Assembly (NCBI RefSeq): GCF_009177095.1
Contig: NZ_AP021861.1
Coordinates: forward strand, 5,934,501 to 5,998,500
DNA: 64,000 bases
Direction: 5' to 3'
Source: Lacipirellula parvula
GTDB taxonomy: Bacteria; Planctomycetota; Planctomycetia; Pirellulales; Lacipirellulaceae
Shown one piece after another: positions 17,189-24,600 of this stretch. Both the position numbers and the translations under genes were made by a program. Position 1 is the first letter of the stretch; each line of letters opens with the position of its first letter. Under the pieces are notes generated by a model. That model saw only the letters and a list, made by a program, of their open reading frames with translations. It searched no databases and was not told the DNA's origin.

Positions 17189-17407
17189 ATGACGATCAAA
17201 ACTCAGGCAATTTACGCGGGCGGTTCGCTGCAGTTGCAGCAGCCGCTTCCTGTGCCGGATGGAACGGAAGTGCAGATCAACATTCATCTGGAAGCTCCCT
17301 CCACCGTTGCGAACGACCCACTCGCCGCAGTGATTGGAATCGGCGAAGGCCCCGCCGCCGGCGACGTATCTGCAAAACACGACGACTATCTTTACGGCAC
17401 GCCATGA
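17189..17407 (+). CDS. Antitoxin partner of a VapC-type toxin
   Basis: Protein of 72 residues. The start TIKTQAIYAGGSLQLQQPLP followed by VPDGTEVQINI resembles the DUF104/AbrB-like antitoxin fold (short beta strands and 'LPDGTxVxI'). The C-terminal half (residues ~35-72) is acidic and probably disordered until it binds the toxin. ATG at 17189 with AGGAGC upstream. Its stop overlaps the toxin start (ATGA), the usual arrangement for coupled translation. Such antitoxins normally repress their own promoter, which should lie in 17058-17188, where a TATAAT-like box (17146, GGTATAATG) is visible. Confidence 0.8.
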   Translation: MTIKTQAIYAGGSLQLQQPLPVPDGTEVQINIHLEAPSTVANDPLAAVIGIGEGPAAGDVSAKHDDYLYGTP

Positions 17408-17832
17408 GCAATCTGGTCTTCGTCGATACCTGGGCCTGGCTGGCGCTTGCCATGCGGAAGGACCAGTTTCATGAAGCCGCTAAACGACGTCACGCCGCAT
17501 TGATGACGGATGGTCGATCTTATCTGACAAGCGATTACGTCCTCAGCGAACTCGCCACGCAATTGTACCGGTCGCTCCCGGCCGCCGAAGCGGAGCGATT
17601 CTTCGCGGTCGTACTGAAATGTTGCGACGACAACGTTTACAGGCTGGAGCCAATCACGCCGGATCGATTTCGTGCCGCTTGGCGTTTACGTCAGCAATTC
17701 GCCGACAAACCGCGTATCTCGTTCGTCGATCTCGCCTCGATGGCAGTCATGAAGGAAATGGGCGTCACCGATGTCTTCACCGGCGACGCCCATTTTGCGC
17801 ATGTGAACTTGGGGTTCACAATTCTCGATTAG
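17404..17832 (+). CDS. PIN-domain ribonuclease toxin (VapC-like)
   Basis: Protein of 142 residues with the four acidic PIN residues in their expected contexts: D8 in LVFVDTWAW, E49 in YVLSELATQ, D109 in ISFVDLASM and D128 in VFTGDAHF. The domain fills the protein. PIN toxins cleave RNA, often tRNA or rRNA, when the antitoxin is degraded. The start at 17404 overlaps the antitoxin stop by four bases; the longer frame from 16984 is rejected because its added part reads through the antitoxin gene. A weak hairpin (GTAGGCG / CGCCTAC, 17832-17864) lies at the junction with the convergent HrpB gene. Confidence 0.92.
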   Translation: MSNLVFVDTWAWLALAMRKDQFHEAAKRRHAALMTDGRSYLTSDYVLSELATQLYRSLPAAEAERFFAVVLKCCDDNVYRLEPITPDRFRAAWRLRQQFADKPRISFVDLASMAVMKEMGVTDVFTGDAHFAHVNLGFTILD

Positions 17833-17874
17833 TAGGCGAAGAGCGATAATTTAAACCCGCCTACCCTACTCACT

Positions 17875-20430
17875 TCACTCCTTCATATCCCTCTTCAACC
17901 CCGACCGCGTCGCTTGCACCGCCAGAGGATCGTCGGGCCACGCATGCTTCGGGTAGCGCCGCCGCAGCTCTTTCTTCACCTCGGGGTAAGTGTTTGCCCA
18001 AAAGCTCGCGAGGTCGGCCGTCACCTGTTGCGGGCGGCGATTCGGACCGAGCAAGTGCAGCAGCACGGCAACGCGGCCACCGCCGATGCGGGGCGTTTCG
18101 CGCACGCCAAAGAGTTCCTGAATTTTCACCGCCAACATCGGCGGTCGGCCTGGCTCGTAGGTCAGCGGATGCCGATTGCCGTTGGTGAGTTCAAACTCCC
18201 GCGGCGCCAGGCGTTCGATCTCGGCAATCCGCTCGTAGCCAACTTCTTGCTGCAGCCGCGAGAGCCAATCCGCCGTGCGAATATCGTCGAGCGACCGCAA
18301 GCCAATGCAAACTTCCGGCAACATCGCCGCGAGTTCTTCGGCATCGAACCGCGGCAATTCCAACTCAGGTAGCGATTCCGCCAGCCAGCGAACCCTCGCA
18401 AGAAAACTCCCTGCCGCGGAATCGGATGGCGGCAGAAATCGATCGAGCTGCGGACGCGCTTCTCGCGCCAATATCTCGCCGGCCGCCACGCGATCGCTGA
18501 TCGCCACCGGCGTCTCTTCGAGCAGCAGATCGCTCCAGTAGGTTCGCGAGCGGGCTTCGACTTGGCCGCGCGTCGGGTTGTAAAACAGCTCGTCGCGAGT
18601 CTCCAGCAGTTCTTCCGGCAACCACTCTCGCTCGACGGCGGACGCTGATCGCGCCCGCGCTTCGCCGCCAGCGTCGTTGAGGTCAATCGCCAGCAGCAGC
18701 GTCTCGCCCCGCACACGCGAGCCGCCGTCGAGCCGCACGCCGCGGCCGCCGACCATCGTCGCCCGATCTTGCGTCCCGCCGCGGAGCTTCGCGAGCCGGT
18801 CGGGAAACGCTTCGAGCAGCGCCTGCATCAAACTCAACTCGGGCGTTTCGCTGCGTGGCGCGAGTTCCCTGTCGACGAGCCGGTAAAGCTGCTCCGCCGA
18901 ACGGAGCACATTGCGAGCGCCGCCATGGTGAAGTTCCAGTGCCGGATCGGCGAGCCGCATCCCGCCGTGGAATGCCTGCAACGCCACGACGCGATCGACC
19001 ACGTCCGACCGCGTTCGCACCGACTGGTGATCGCGCGGCCCGCGCCGCCCTTGGTCGGCCGTGCGAAACGGATCGCGTTCGGAAAGGAGGGCCGCCGCGA
19101 TCGACGTTTCACGCAGCACGCCGTGATGTGCTCCAGCGAGCAGCAACCGCCCCAAGCGTGGATGCGCCGGCAAGCGGGAGAGTTCCTTACCGAGCGGCGT
19201 CACGCGATTCTCCGCATCGATCGCCCCGAGCATATGCAACAATCGCCGTGCGTTCTCCAACGCTTCGCTCGGCGGCGGATCGAGCCATGGAAACTCTTCG
19301 CTCTCCCCCAACACGAGCAACTGCAACAGCGGCTCGGCGAGATCACTGCGAAGCGCCTCGGGAATGTCGGCCTCAGGGCGATGCCGATGCGACGCCTCTT
19401 CCCACAACCGCCAGCAAACGCCCGGCGCCGTCCGCCCCGCGCGGCCCGCCCGCTGCTCGGCCGAAGCTTGCGAGATCGGCGTCAGTTCGAGTCGCGGCAG
19501 CCCGGTCGCCGGCGCGACGCGCAATTGACGCACTTGCCCAGAATCGATCACCGCCGTCACGCCCGGAATGGTCAGCGACGTTTCAGCAACGTTCGTCGAG
19601 AGGATAATCTTCCGCTGCCCCGTGTCGAGCAGCGCCCGATCTTGCTCCTCCGGCGGCAAATCGCCGAACAACTTGAGTAGCGCAAAACCTTGCCGATCCG
19701 CCAGCGACGCGAGCGCCGCCTCGCAGCGCATGATCTCGCCTACGCCCGGCAGGAACACGAGCAGATGGCCGTCGGTATCGCGTAGCGCTTCGGGCACGGT
19801 AGCCGCGACGAGGTCGGGCAGTTCGCGCTGCTCGCCGCGGCGTTGGTAGCGGACGCTTACCGGGAACCGCCGCCCCTCGGCATGCACGATCGGGCAATCG
19901 CCGAGCAGCTTTGCCACCGGCTCGGCGGCGAGCGTCGCACTCATCACGACGATCCGCAGATCGGGCCGCAGCGTTTGTCGCACACGCAACAGCAGCCCCA
20001 GCACGAGATCCATCTCGATCGTCCGCTCGTGGAATTCGTCGAGCACGACGGCGCCGATCCCCTCGAGCGAAATATCATCAAGCAACCGCCGCAGCATGAT
20101 ACCGGTCGTCTCGACGACGAGCCGCGTTTCGCGACTGACGCAGGCGTCGAAGCGAACGAGATAGCCAACCTCGCCGCCGACGCGGCTGCCGCGAAGCCGC
20201 GCGATTTGCCGAGCGACCGCCCGCGCCGCCAATCGCCGCGGCTGAATGAGCGCTACCTTTTGCCCCGCCGGCAGATCATCAAGCACCGCCGCCGGCACGA
20301 GCATCGTCTTGCCTGAACCTGGCGGCGCCGTCACGACGACGGCTCCGCCCCGCGACGCCTCGACGATCCGCGGCAACGCGCTCGCGACCGGCAACTCGGC
20401 CAGCCAGTCAACAAAGGGGGAGTCGGGCAT
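17875..20430 (-). CDS. hrpB: ATP-dependent helicase HrpB
   Basis: Protein of 851 residues from the ATG at 20430; the 33 extra residues available upstream (to 20529) are not helicase-like. Helicase motifs run in order: APPGSGKT (Walker A), QPRRLAARA (Ia), VLDEFHER (DExH), MSATL, STNVAETSLTIPGV, and AEQRAGRAGRTAPG (VI). The C-terminal half has the HrpB-specific region, including LVVPxL-less but family-typical YEPGRPPMLAVKIQELFG and LHLLGPNRRPQQVTADLASF. HrpB is a DEAH-box RNA-helicase-like protein widespread in proteobacteria and PVC; its cellular role is still unclear. No partner gene is evident. Confidence 0.93.
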   Translation of the reverse strand: MPDSPFVDWLAELPVASALPRIVEASRGGAVVVTAPPGSGKTMLVPAAVLDDLPAGQKVALIQPRRLAARAVARQIARLRGSRVGGEVGYLVRFDACVSRETRLVVETTGIMLRRLLDDISLEGIGAVVLDEFHERTIEMDLVLGLLLRVRQTLRPDLRIVVMSATLAAEPVAKLLGDCPIVHAEGRRFPVSVRYQRRGEQRELPDLVAATVPEALRDTDGHLLVFLPGVGEIMRCEAALASLADRQGFALLKLFGDLPPEEQDRALLDTGQRKIILSTNVAETSLTIPGVTAVIDSGQVRQLRVAPATGLPRLELTPISQASAEQRAGRAGRTAPGVCWRLWEEASHRHRPEADIPEALRSDLAEPLLQLLVLGESEEFPWLDPPPSEALENARRLLHMLGAIDAENRVTPLGKELSRLPAHPRLGRLLLAGAHHGVLRETSIAAALLSERDPFRTADQGRRGPRDHQSVRTRSDVVDRVVALQAFHGGMRLADPALELHHGGARNVLRSAEQLYRLVDRELAPRSETPELSLMQALLEAFPDRLAKLRGGTQDRATMVGGRGVRLDGGSRVRGETLLLAIDLNDAGGEARARSASAVEREWLPEELLETRDELFYNPTRGQVEARSRTYWSDLLLEETPVAISDRVAAGEILAREARPQLDRFLPPSDSAAGSFLARVRWLAESLPELELPRFDAEELAAMLPEVCIGLRSLDDIRTADWLSRLQQEVGYERIAEIERLAPREFELTNGNRHPLTYEPGRPPMLAVKIQELFGVRETPRIGGGRVAVLLHLLGPNRRPQQVTADLASFWANTYPEVKKELRRRYPKHAWPDDPLAVQATRSGLKRDMKE

Positions 20431-20492
20431 GGGGTGGACGAATCGAAGCGGAGGACAATTCAACAAGCGAACGCTATCAGTGGGGCAGATGC

Positions 20493-20533
20493 TTAGGTGA
20501 GTAAGTGATCGAAGGTTCCACCTACTCACCTAA
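20493..20533. repeat. Inverted repeat TTAGGTGAGTA
   Basis: An 11-base arm at 20493-20503 is matched exactly by TACTCACCTAA at 20523-20533, with further TACTCAC copies nearby. It lies between two leftward genes and may be a weak 3' structure for the DUF1080 to HrpB junction. Confidence 0.5.
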
Positions 20534-20561
20534 ACACATACTCACTCTTTTCCCTCCTCAC

Positions 20562-21308
20562 TCACCTCTTTCCCCCCAACTCCTTCACCCTAATCTTCCG
20601 AAACGCCACCGGCCCGTGGTCGCCTTGCAGCATTAATCCGCCCTCGGCGACTTCAGGTTCCAGATTCCAAGCGGCCCCGGTCGGATGTTTGAGATCGACC
20701 TGCTCGTGAACTTGCTTGCCGTTGAGCACGACGTTCTCGAACCGCGCGTTCGTCACCTTCTTGCCGGCGGCGTCAAACCGCGGCGAGTAAAACGTCAGCG
20801 TCAGCGTCTGCCACTCGCCGGCCGACTTGGCGGCGTTCTCGCTCGGCGCGATTCCTTCGTCGATGTGCGCGTATGGCGGGCCGAGCTTCGCCCGCGGATA
20901 AACGCCGCCACACATGTCGCCCGTGAGTTCCTTCATCGCCGCCGTGTCGCGAATCTGAATCTCATACAACCCGTTGAGCTTCACCCCAGCGTTCGAGCGC
21001 TCGGGAATCATGAATTCGCACTCCAGCTGCACGTCTTTGAACGGTTGCTTCGTGTGAAAGTTCACCCCGTCGCCGTCGCTGACGAGCACCCCCTCGCCTG
21101 GCTGCGTGACGAGCCGCCGCGGCTGCTTAGCGTCTTGCTTTGCATCGCCGACGATCGTCCAACCGCTCCGTTCGCTTTGCCAAGCGTCGAGCGCCGGTCC
21201 GTCGATCAGTTCGATCCACCCCTGCGCGGTCGAATCGTCCGCACGCCCGGCCGAGATCACCAGCAGCAGCCAGGCGCACCCGGCAAGCAGTGAACGAAAT
21301 TGCAACAT
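20562..21308 (-). CDS. Exported DUF1080 (3-keto-disaccharide hydrolase-like) protein
   Basis: Protein of 248 residues starting at the ATG at 21308 (AAGGGC upstream); the longer frame to 21848 is rejected because it lacks protein-like composition and crosses the divergent gene. Signal peptide: LLAGCAWLLLVISAGRA/DD. The DUF1080 beta-sandwich spans the rest: WIELIDGPALDAWQSE, VQLECEFMIPERSNAGVKLN, GEWQTLTLTFYSPRF, NVVLNGKQVHEQVDL, PVAFRKIRVKEL. These domains are greatly expanded in planctomycetes; members hydrolyse 3-keto-glycosides or bind sugars. Probably periplasmic or secreted. Confidence 0.88.
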   Translation of the reverse strand: MLQFRSLLAGCAWLLLVISAGRADDSTAQGWIELIDGPALDAWQSERSGWTIVGDAKQDAKQPRRLVTQPGEGVLVSDGDGVNFHTKQPFKDVQLECEFMIPERSNAGVKLNGLYEIQIRDTAAMKELTGDMCGGVYPRAKLGPPYAHIDEGIAPSENAAKSAGEWQTLTLTFYSPRFDAAGKKVTNARFENVVLNGKQVHEQVDLKHPTGAAWNLEPEVAEGGLMLQGDHGPVAFRKIRVKELGGKR

Positions 21309-21533
21309 GAGAAGCCCTTTGCTTGGCGGCCGGAGCCGACTCGTGACGTGCCACGCCCCGCCATGATGGCGGAGCCGAGCAGAAGAACGCCGATTATGAC
21401 GGATTTGCCGGCAACTTTCGACCATCTCGGCGCCCGAGCCAAACCTAAAATTGCGTAATCCGCCGCAGTTCGCTGCGGCGCGATTCGACGCGGCTCGCGT
21501 CGCCCCTGCCAGCCCCGCCCGCACGCTCCCGCC

Positions 21534-22220
21534 ATGAATCGCCGCGCCTTCACGTTCTGGTTCAGCTTCGGCCTGTTCACCATCGCCGATCGACTGCGAG
21601 TCTACGGCCTCGACGAACTCGCCGCCGCCATGATGCGCGATGGCGCCAAGCCCTCGACGACGCTGCCGACCCATTGGCGGCTTGCCGACAACGGCGTCTG
21701 GCGATGGTTCGAACGCGAAACATTCGTCGACGGCGCGTGGCGGCTCAGCGGCGTCACGACGCCGATCCGCATGGAGACGGGCGAACCGGCGCCCGCGAAC
21801 GACGGCTACCTGGCTTATGAACTCGTTCCAGCCGAGGTGCTGCGCCACAAGCCGACGCTCAAAGCTGAAGAAGCAATCGCCGCTGGCGAAAAGCTAGAAG
21901 ACGGCGCCGAGCCAACAGACGCGGCGACGAAATCTGCCGACGTCGCGCCCCCCGCCCCGTCCGACGATCACGAAGAACACGAGCCGAGCGAAAAGCGCCG
22001 CGCTCGCCACGGCCGACCGCCGAGCAAGTGGCTCCGCAGCTTGCACGCCGACGAACTGAAGATCTGGCTCAAAACGATCGAAGTCCCCGAAGCCGATGTT
22101 AGCGGCATGACGTTTTGGGAGCATCTCACCCGCGACCATGCGTTCGATCCAGTGCACATCGAGGAGCTCGATCAGGCAGAACAAGCCAAGCTGCATGCCG
22201 CGGCGCATTACGGGTACTAG
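21534..22220 (+). CDS. Hypothetical protein
   Basis: Protein of 228 residues. A short hydrophobic start (FTFWFSFGLFTIADRL) is followed by a W-rich segment (THWRLADNGVWRWFERETFV), a disordered Ala/Glu/Pro linker (residues ~105-160), and a C-terminal ~60-residue charged domain (KWLRSLHADELKIWLKTIEV, then MTFWEHLTRDHAFD). I do not recognise the family. ATG at 21534, divergent from the DUF1080 gene. Its TAG stop (22218-22220) is the first triplet of a CCCCGGGCTCCGCCCGGGG element. Confidence 0.7.
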   Translation: MNRRAFTFWFSFGLFTIADRLRVYGLDELAAAMMRDGAKPSTTLPTHWRLADNGVWRWFERETFVDGAWRLSGVTTPIRMETGEPAPANDGYLAYELVPAEVLRHKPTLKAEEAIAAGEKLEDGAEPTDAATKSADVAPPAPSDDHEEHEPSEKRRARHGRPPSKWLRSLHADELKIWLKTIEVPEADVSGMTFWEHLTRDHAFDPVHIEELDQAEQAKLHAAAHYGY

Positions 22221-22243
22221 CCCCGGGCTCCGCCCGGGGGTCG
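22218..22243. repeat. CCCCGGGCTCCGCCCGGGG element, half copy
   Basis: TAGCCCCGGGCTCCGCCCGG followed by GGTCGG: the left arm of the element seen in full at 30734-30820, 49633-49719 and 58643-58733. The TAG doubles as the stop codon of the upstream gene. Confidence 0.8.
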
Positions 22244-22269
22244 GTTTCCATTTCGAAAAACTTACCCAT

Positions 22270-22370
22270 GAGGTCCCCTCCCCTTGAGGGGGAGGGTTAG
22301 GGAGGGGTGACGGCAGCGTGTACCAAGATTCCACCCCCTCCCCAGCCCTCCCCTCAAGGGGGAGGGAGCC
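22270..22370. repeat. CCCCTCC/GGAGGG element, copy 1
   Basis: A ~101-base unit with inverted ends (CCCCTCCCCTTGAGGGGGAG and the matching CCCTCAAGGGGGAGGGAGCC) around GGTGACGGC...TACCA..GATTCCACC. A second copy lies at 53323-53422, and a fragment (CCCTCCTTCGAAGGGAGGGG) at 36420. Confidence 0.85.
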
Positions 22371-22398
22371 ACAACATTTAGAATAGTGGGACGCTCGC

Positions 22399-23157
22399 TT
22401 GAACAAGCTTTTGCCAAACTACGTTCGTTATTCTCTCGGAACTATCTCAACGATCTTCGTGGCGAACGCCGTTCTATTTTCACTGCGAGCCCCTGCCGCC
22501 GAGCCGCAACCGCTGCCGGCCGTCGTCGCCATCGACGTCCTGCTCCACCCTGACCGAACGATGCTCGCCGCCGCCGCGAAGGCGAACGAAGAACTCCGCG
22601 GCGATTACCCCGCCGGCTTCTCGCTCGACAAACTCCACACGCCCCATATCTCGATGATTCAGCGCTTCGTGCGGCGGGACGACCTCGCACAGATTGAGGC
22701 GGAACTCGAAAGCGTCTTCGCCTCTGCCAAACCGACCGCGATCGAACTCGAAGCGACCGGCTACTACTCGCTCCCTGTCGGCGAACTCGGTCTCGCCGGC
22801 ATCGTCATCGAGCCGACGAGCGAGCTCCGCGACTTGCAGGACCGCATCATCGCCGCGGTGGAACCGTTCGCCGTCAAAGGCGCCGCCGACGCATTCGTAC
22901 CCTCCGCCGACAAAGCCCCCATCGCTCCGTCGATCGTCGACTACGTCAACGGCTACGTCCCCGAGCGGAGCGGGAAGAACTTCAACCCGCACGTAACCGT
23001 CGGCCTCGGCAAGACGCCGTTCGTCAAGCGGCTGATCGCGGCGCCCTTCCCCACGTTCACATTCCGCGTCACGGGGGCCAGCGTCTACCACCTCGGCAAC
23101 TACGGCACGGCCGCCGTGGAACTCTGGTCGCCAGACGACAAGCCGGTCGCTAAGTAA
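22399..23157 (+). CDS. Exported 2H phosphoesterase-like (2'-5' RNA ligase superfamily) protein
   Basis: Protein of 252 residues. It begins with TTG at 22399; no ATG occurs before residue 55, and the N-terminus then gives a good signal or anchor segment (YSLGTISTIFVANAVLFSL, then RAPAAEP). The two family motifs are present: H-x-S in TPHISMIQ (residues ~76-83) and H-x-T in FNPHVTVGLG (~197-206). 2H enzymes act on 2',3'-cyclic or 2'-5' phosphodiesters. An exported member is uncommon, as substrates are usually intracellular, so an extracellular cyclic-phosphate or nucleotide role is possible but unproven. Confidence 0.78.
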   Translation: MNKLLPNYVRYSLGTISTIFVANAVLFSLRAPAAEPQPLPAVVAIDVLLHPDRTMLAAAAKANEELRGDYPAGFSLDKLHTPHISMIQRFVRRDDLAQIEAELESVFASAKPTAIELEATGYYSLPVGELGLAGIVIEPTSELRDLQDRIIAAVEPFAVKGAADAFVPSADKAPIAPSIVDYVNGYVPERSGKNFNPHVTVGLGKTPFVKRLIAAPFPTFTFRVTGASVYHLGNYGTAAVELWSPDDKPVAK

Positions 23158-23373
23158 GCAACTCGTCCGATGGGCGCTCTTCGCTCGTCCGCGCCGCAAG
23201 CACTTGTCCAGCGCTGCCGAAGCCGCGGTAAATCGCTGCAACCTGCGAGCCCGTCACGACTTGGCAGAGCCAGGCTACCGGTCTGCCTGCAGTTTCGGCA
23301 TAAGGTTCGCTCTCCTAGAATGCAGGACGCCAGCACGAGACAAGCCATAGTTAAGTGACAGGAGTGAGCAGCG

Positions 23374-23838
23374 ATGGAAACTAAACATAACCTCCGCGAA
23401 CAAACGATCGAGAAGGTCCAAGACCTGATTCAGATCAACATCGATAGCCAAAAGGGCTTCTGCGAAGTCGCCGACAAATTGAAAGACAAGCAACTCGCAG
23501 CGCTCTTCAAACAGCTGGGCGATGAACGTCGTACGAATACAAGCGAGCTTCAACAAATCGTGAATTACAACGGCGAGAAGCCGCAAGACGACGGCTCGTT
23601 CGCCGCCACTGTTCATCGGGCGTGGATTGACGTCCGCGCCGCCATCAACGGCGGCGACGCAAGCGTCATCCTCAACGAAGCCGAGCGCGGCGAAGACGCC
23701 ATCAAAGAAATGTACGAAGACGTGCTGAAAGAGACGGCTGGCTCGGCCGTCAACGACGTGCTGACTCGACAGTATGCGAAGGTGAAGGCAGGCCACGACA
23801 AAGTTCGCGACCTGCGAAACGCCTACGCCCATGCGTAG
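23374..23838 (+). CDS. PA2169 family (DUF2383) four-helix-bundle protein
   Basis: Protein of 154 residues, almost all helical: IEKVQDLIQINIDSQKGFCE, ADKLKDKQLAALFKQLGDER, a long third helix with VHRAWIDVRAAI, and LTRQYAKVKAGHDKVRDLRN. This is the ferritin-like DUF2383 fold found in PA2169-type stress proteins. ATG at 23374 with CAGGAGTGAG upstream. It stands alone, with no close neighbour on the strand. Family members respond to general stress; no activity can be stated. Confidence 0.88.
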   Translation: METKHNLREQTIEKVQDLIQINIDSQKGFCEVADKLKDKQLAALFKQLGDERRTNTSELQQIVNYNGEKPQDDGSFAATVHRAWIDVRAAINGGDASVILNEAERGEDAIKEMYEDVLKETAGSAVNDVLTRQYAKVKAGHDKVRDLRNAYAHA

Positions 23839-24024
23839 GACCCTTCGCCCTCGCATGCGGCATGAGCCGAAGCGGCGGAAGATGAGACCGTCGCTTCGGC
23901 CAAGCTAAATCATCGTGCGCCGAGGGTGACTCAACCTGCTATCGAGTCGCCCTCGGCTATCGCGTTGCGAAATAGAAATAGTTAGCCGGTACGCATTGCC
24001 GCTACAAAACGCATAGCCCGCAGG

Positions 24025-24504
24025 TCAGCGCGGCCGGCGTCCTGAACTGTCGCCGTCATTCGACGCCTCACGCCGCTCTTGCGAAAAGTGCGGCGGAATC
24101 ACTTGAGGCGGCGTCGTATGATTGTCGCTGATCGTCGATGCTACGACGAACTTCACCATGTAGCCGAAATCCTCTTGGTCGAACGGCTTCGTGATGTAAA
24201 AGTCGCAGCCTGCGCGACGGGCGGCTTCCTCGTCTTCCTTCATGGCCCGCGCCGTCACGGCCCAGATGGGCGTGTTGCACGTCGCCGGGTGGGCGCGCAA
24301 CCGCCGCGTCGCTTCCAAGCCATTCATTCCCGGCAGCCCGATATCCATCAGGATGAGATCCGGCGGACTGTGCGCCGCAAATTCCAGCGCTTCCTCGGCC
24401 GATGGAAACGACACCAACTGCGCAGCAACCCCTTCAAACGCGAAGATGTCTTCAATCAGTAGGGTGTTGTCGTCGTTGTCTTCAATGAGCAGTACAGTCT
24501 TCAT
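24025..24504 (-). CDS. CheY-like response regulator
   Basis: Protein of 159 residues. Receiver domain spans 1-120: acidic pocket E8/D9, phospho-acceptor D54 in LILMDIGLPG, conserved T in AVTARAMK and K in FYITKPFD. A ~35-residue polar tail (SQERREASNDGDSSGRRPR) has no output domain. ATG at 24504 chosen over a GTG one codon earlier. It lies 96 bases downstream of the sensor kinase gene on the same strand and is probably its partner. Confidence 0.93.
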   Translation of the reverse strand: MKTVLLIEDNDDNTLLIEDIFAFEGVAAQLVSFPSAEEALEFAAHSPPDLILMDIGLPGMNGLEATRRLRAHPATCNTPIWAVTARAMKEDEEAARRAGCDFYITKPFDQEDFGYMVKFVVASTISDNHTTPPQVIPPHFSQERREASNDGDSSGRRPR

Positions 24505-24600
24505 CACTTAGCTCAAACAGGCGGTTGCAGGCTGGCTTCGTGGGCTTGCCGGTGGTGGAAAACGTCGTCAGTGCGAGCGGTCGATTCGTAGTTAGTTGGT

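Noticed and set aside
23296-23312. Possible sigma-54 promoter before the DUF2383 gene (CGGCAT AAGGT TCGCT)
   Set aside because: Three mismatches in the conserved bases, although GG/GC spacing is right; too weak to report.
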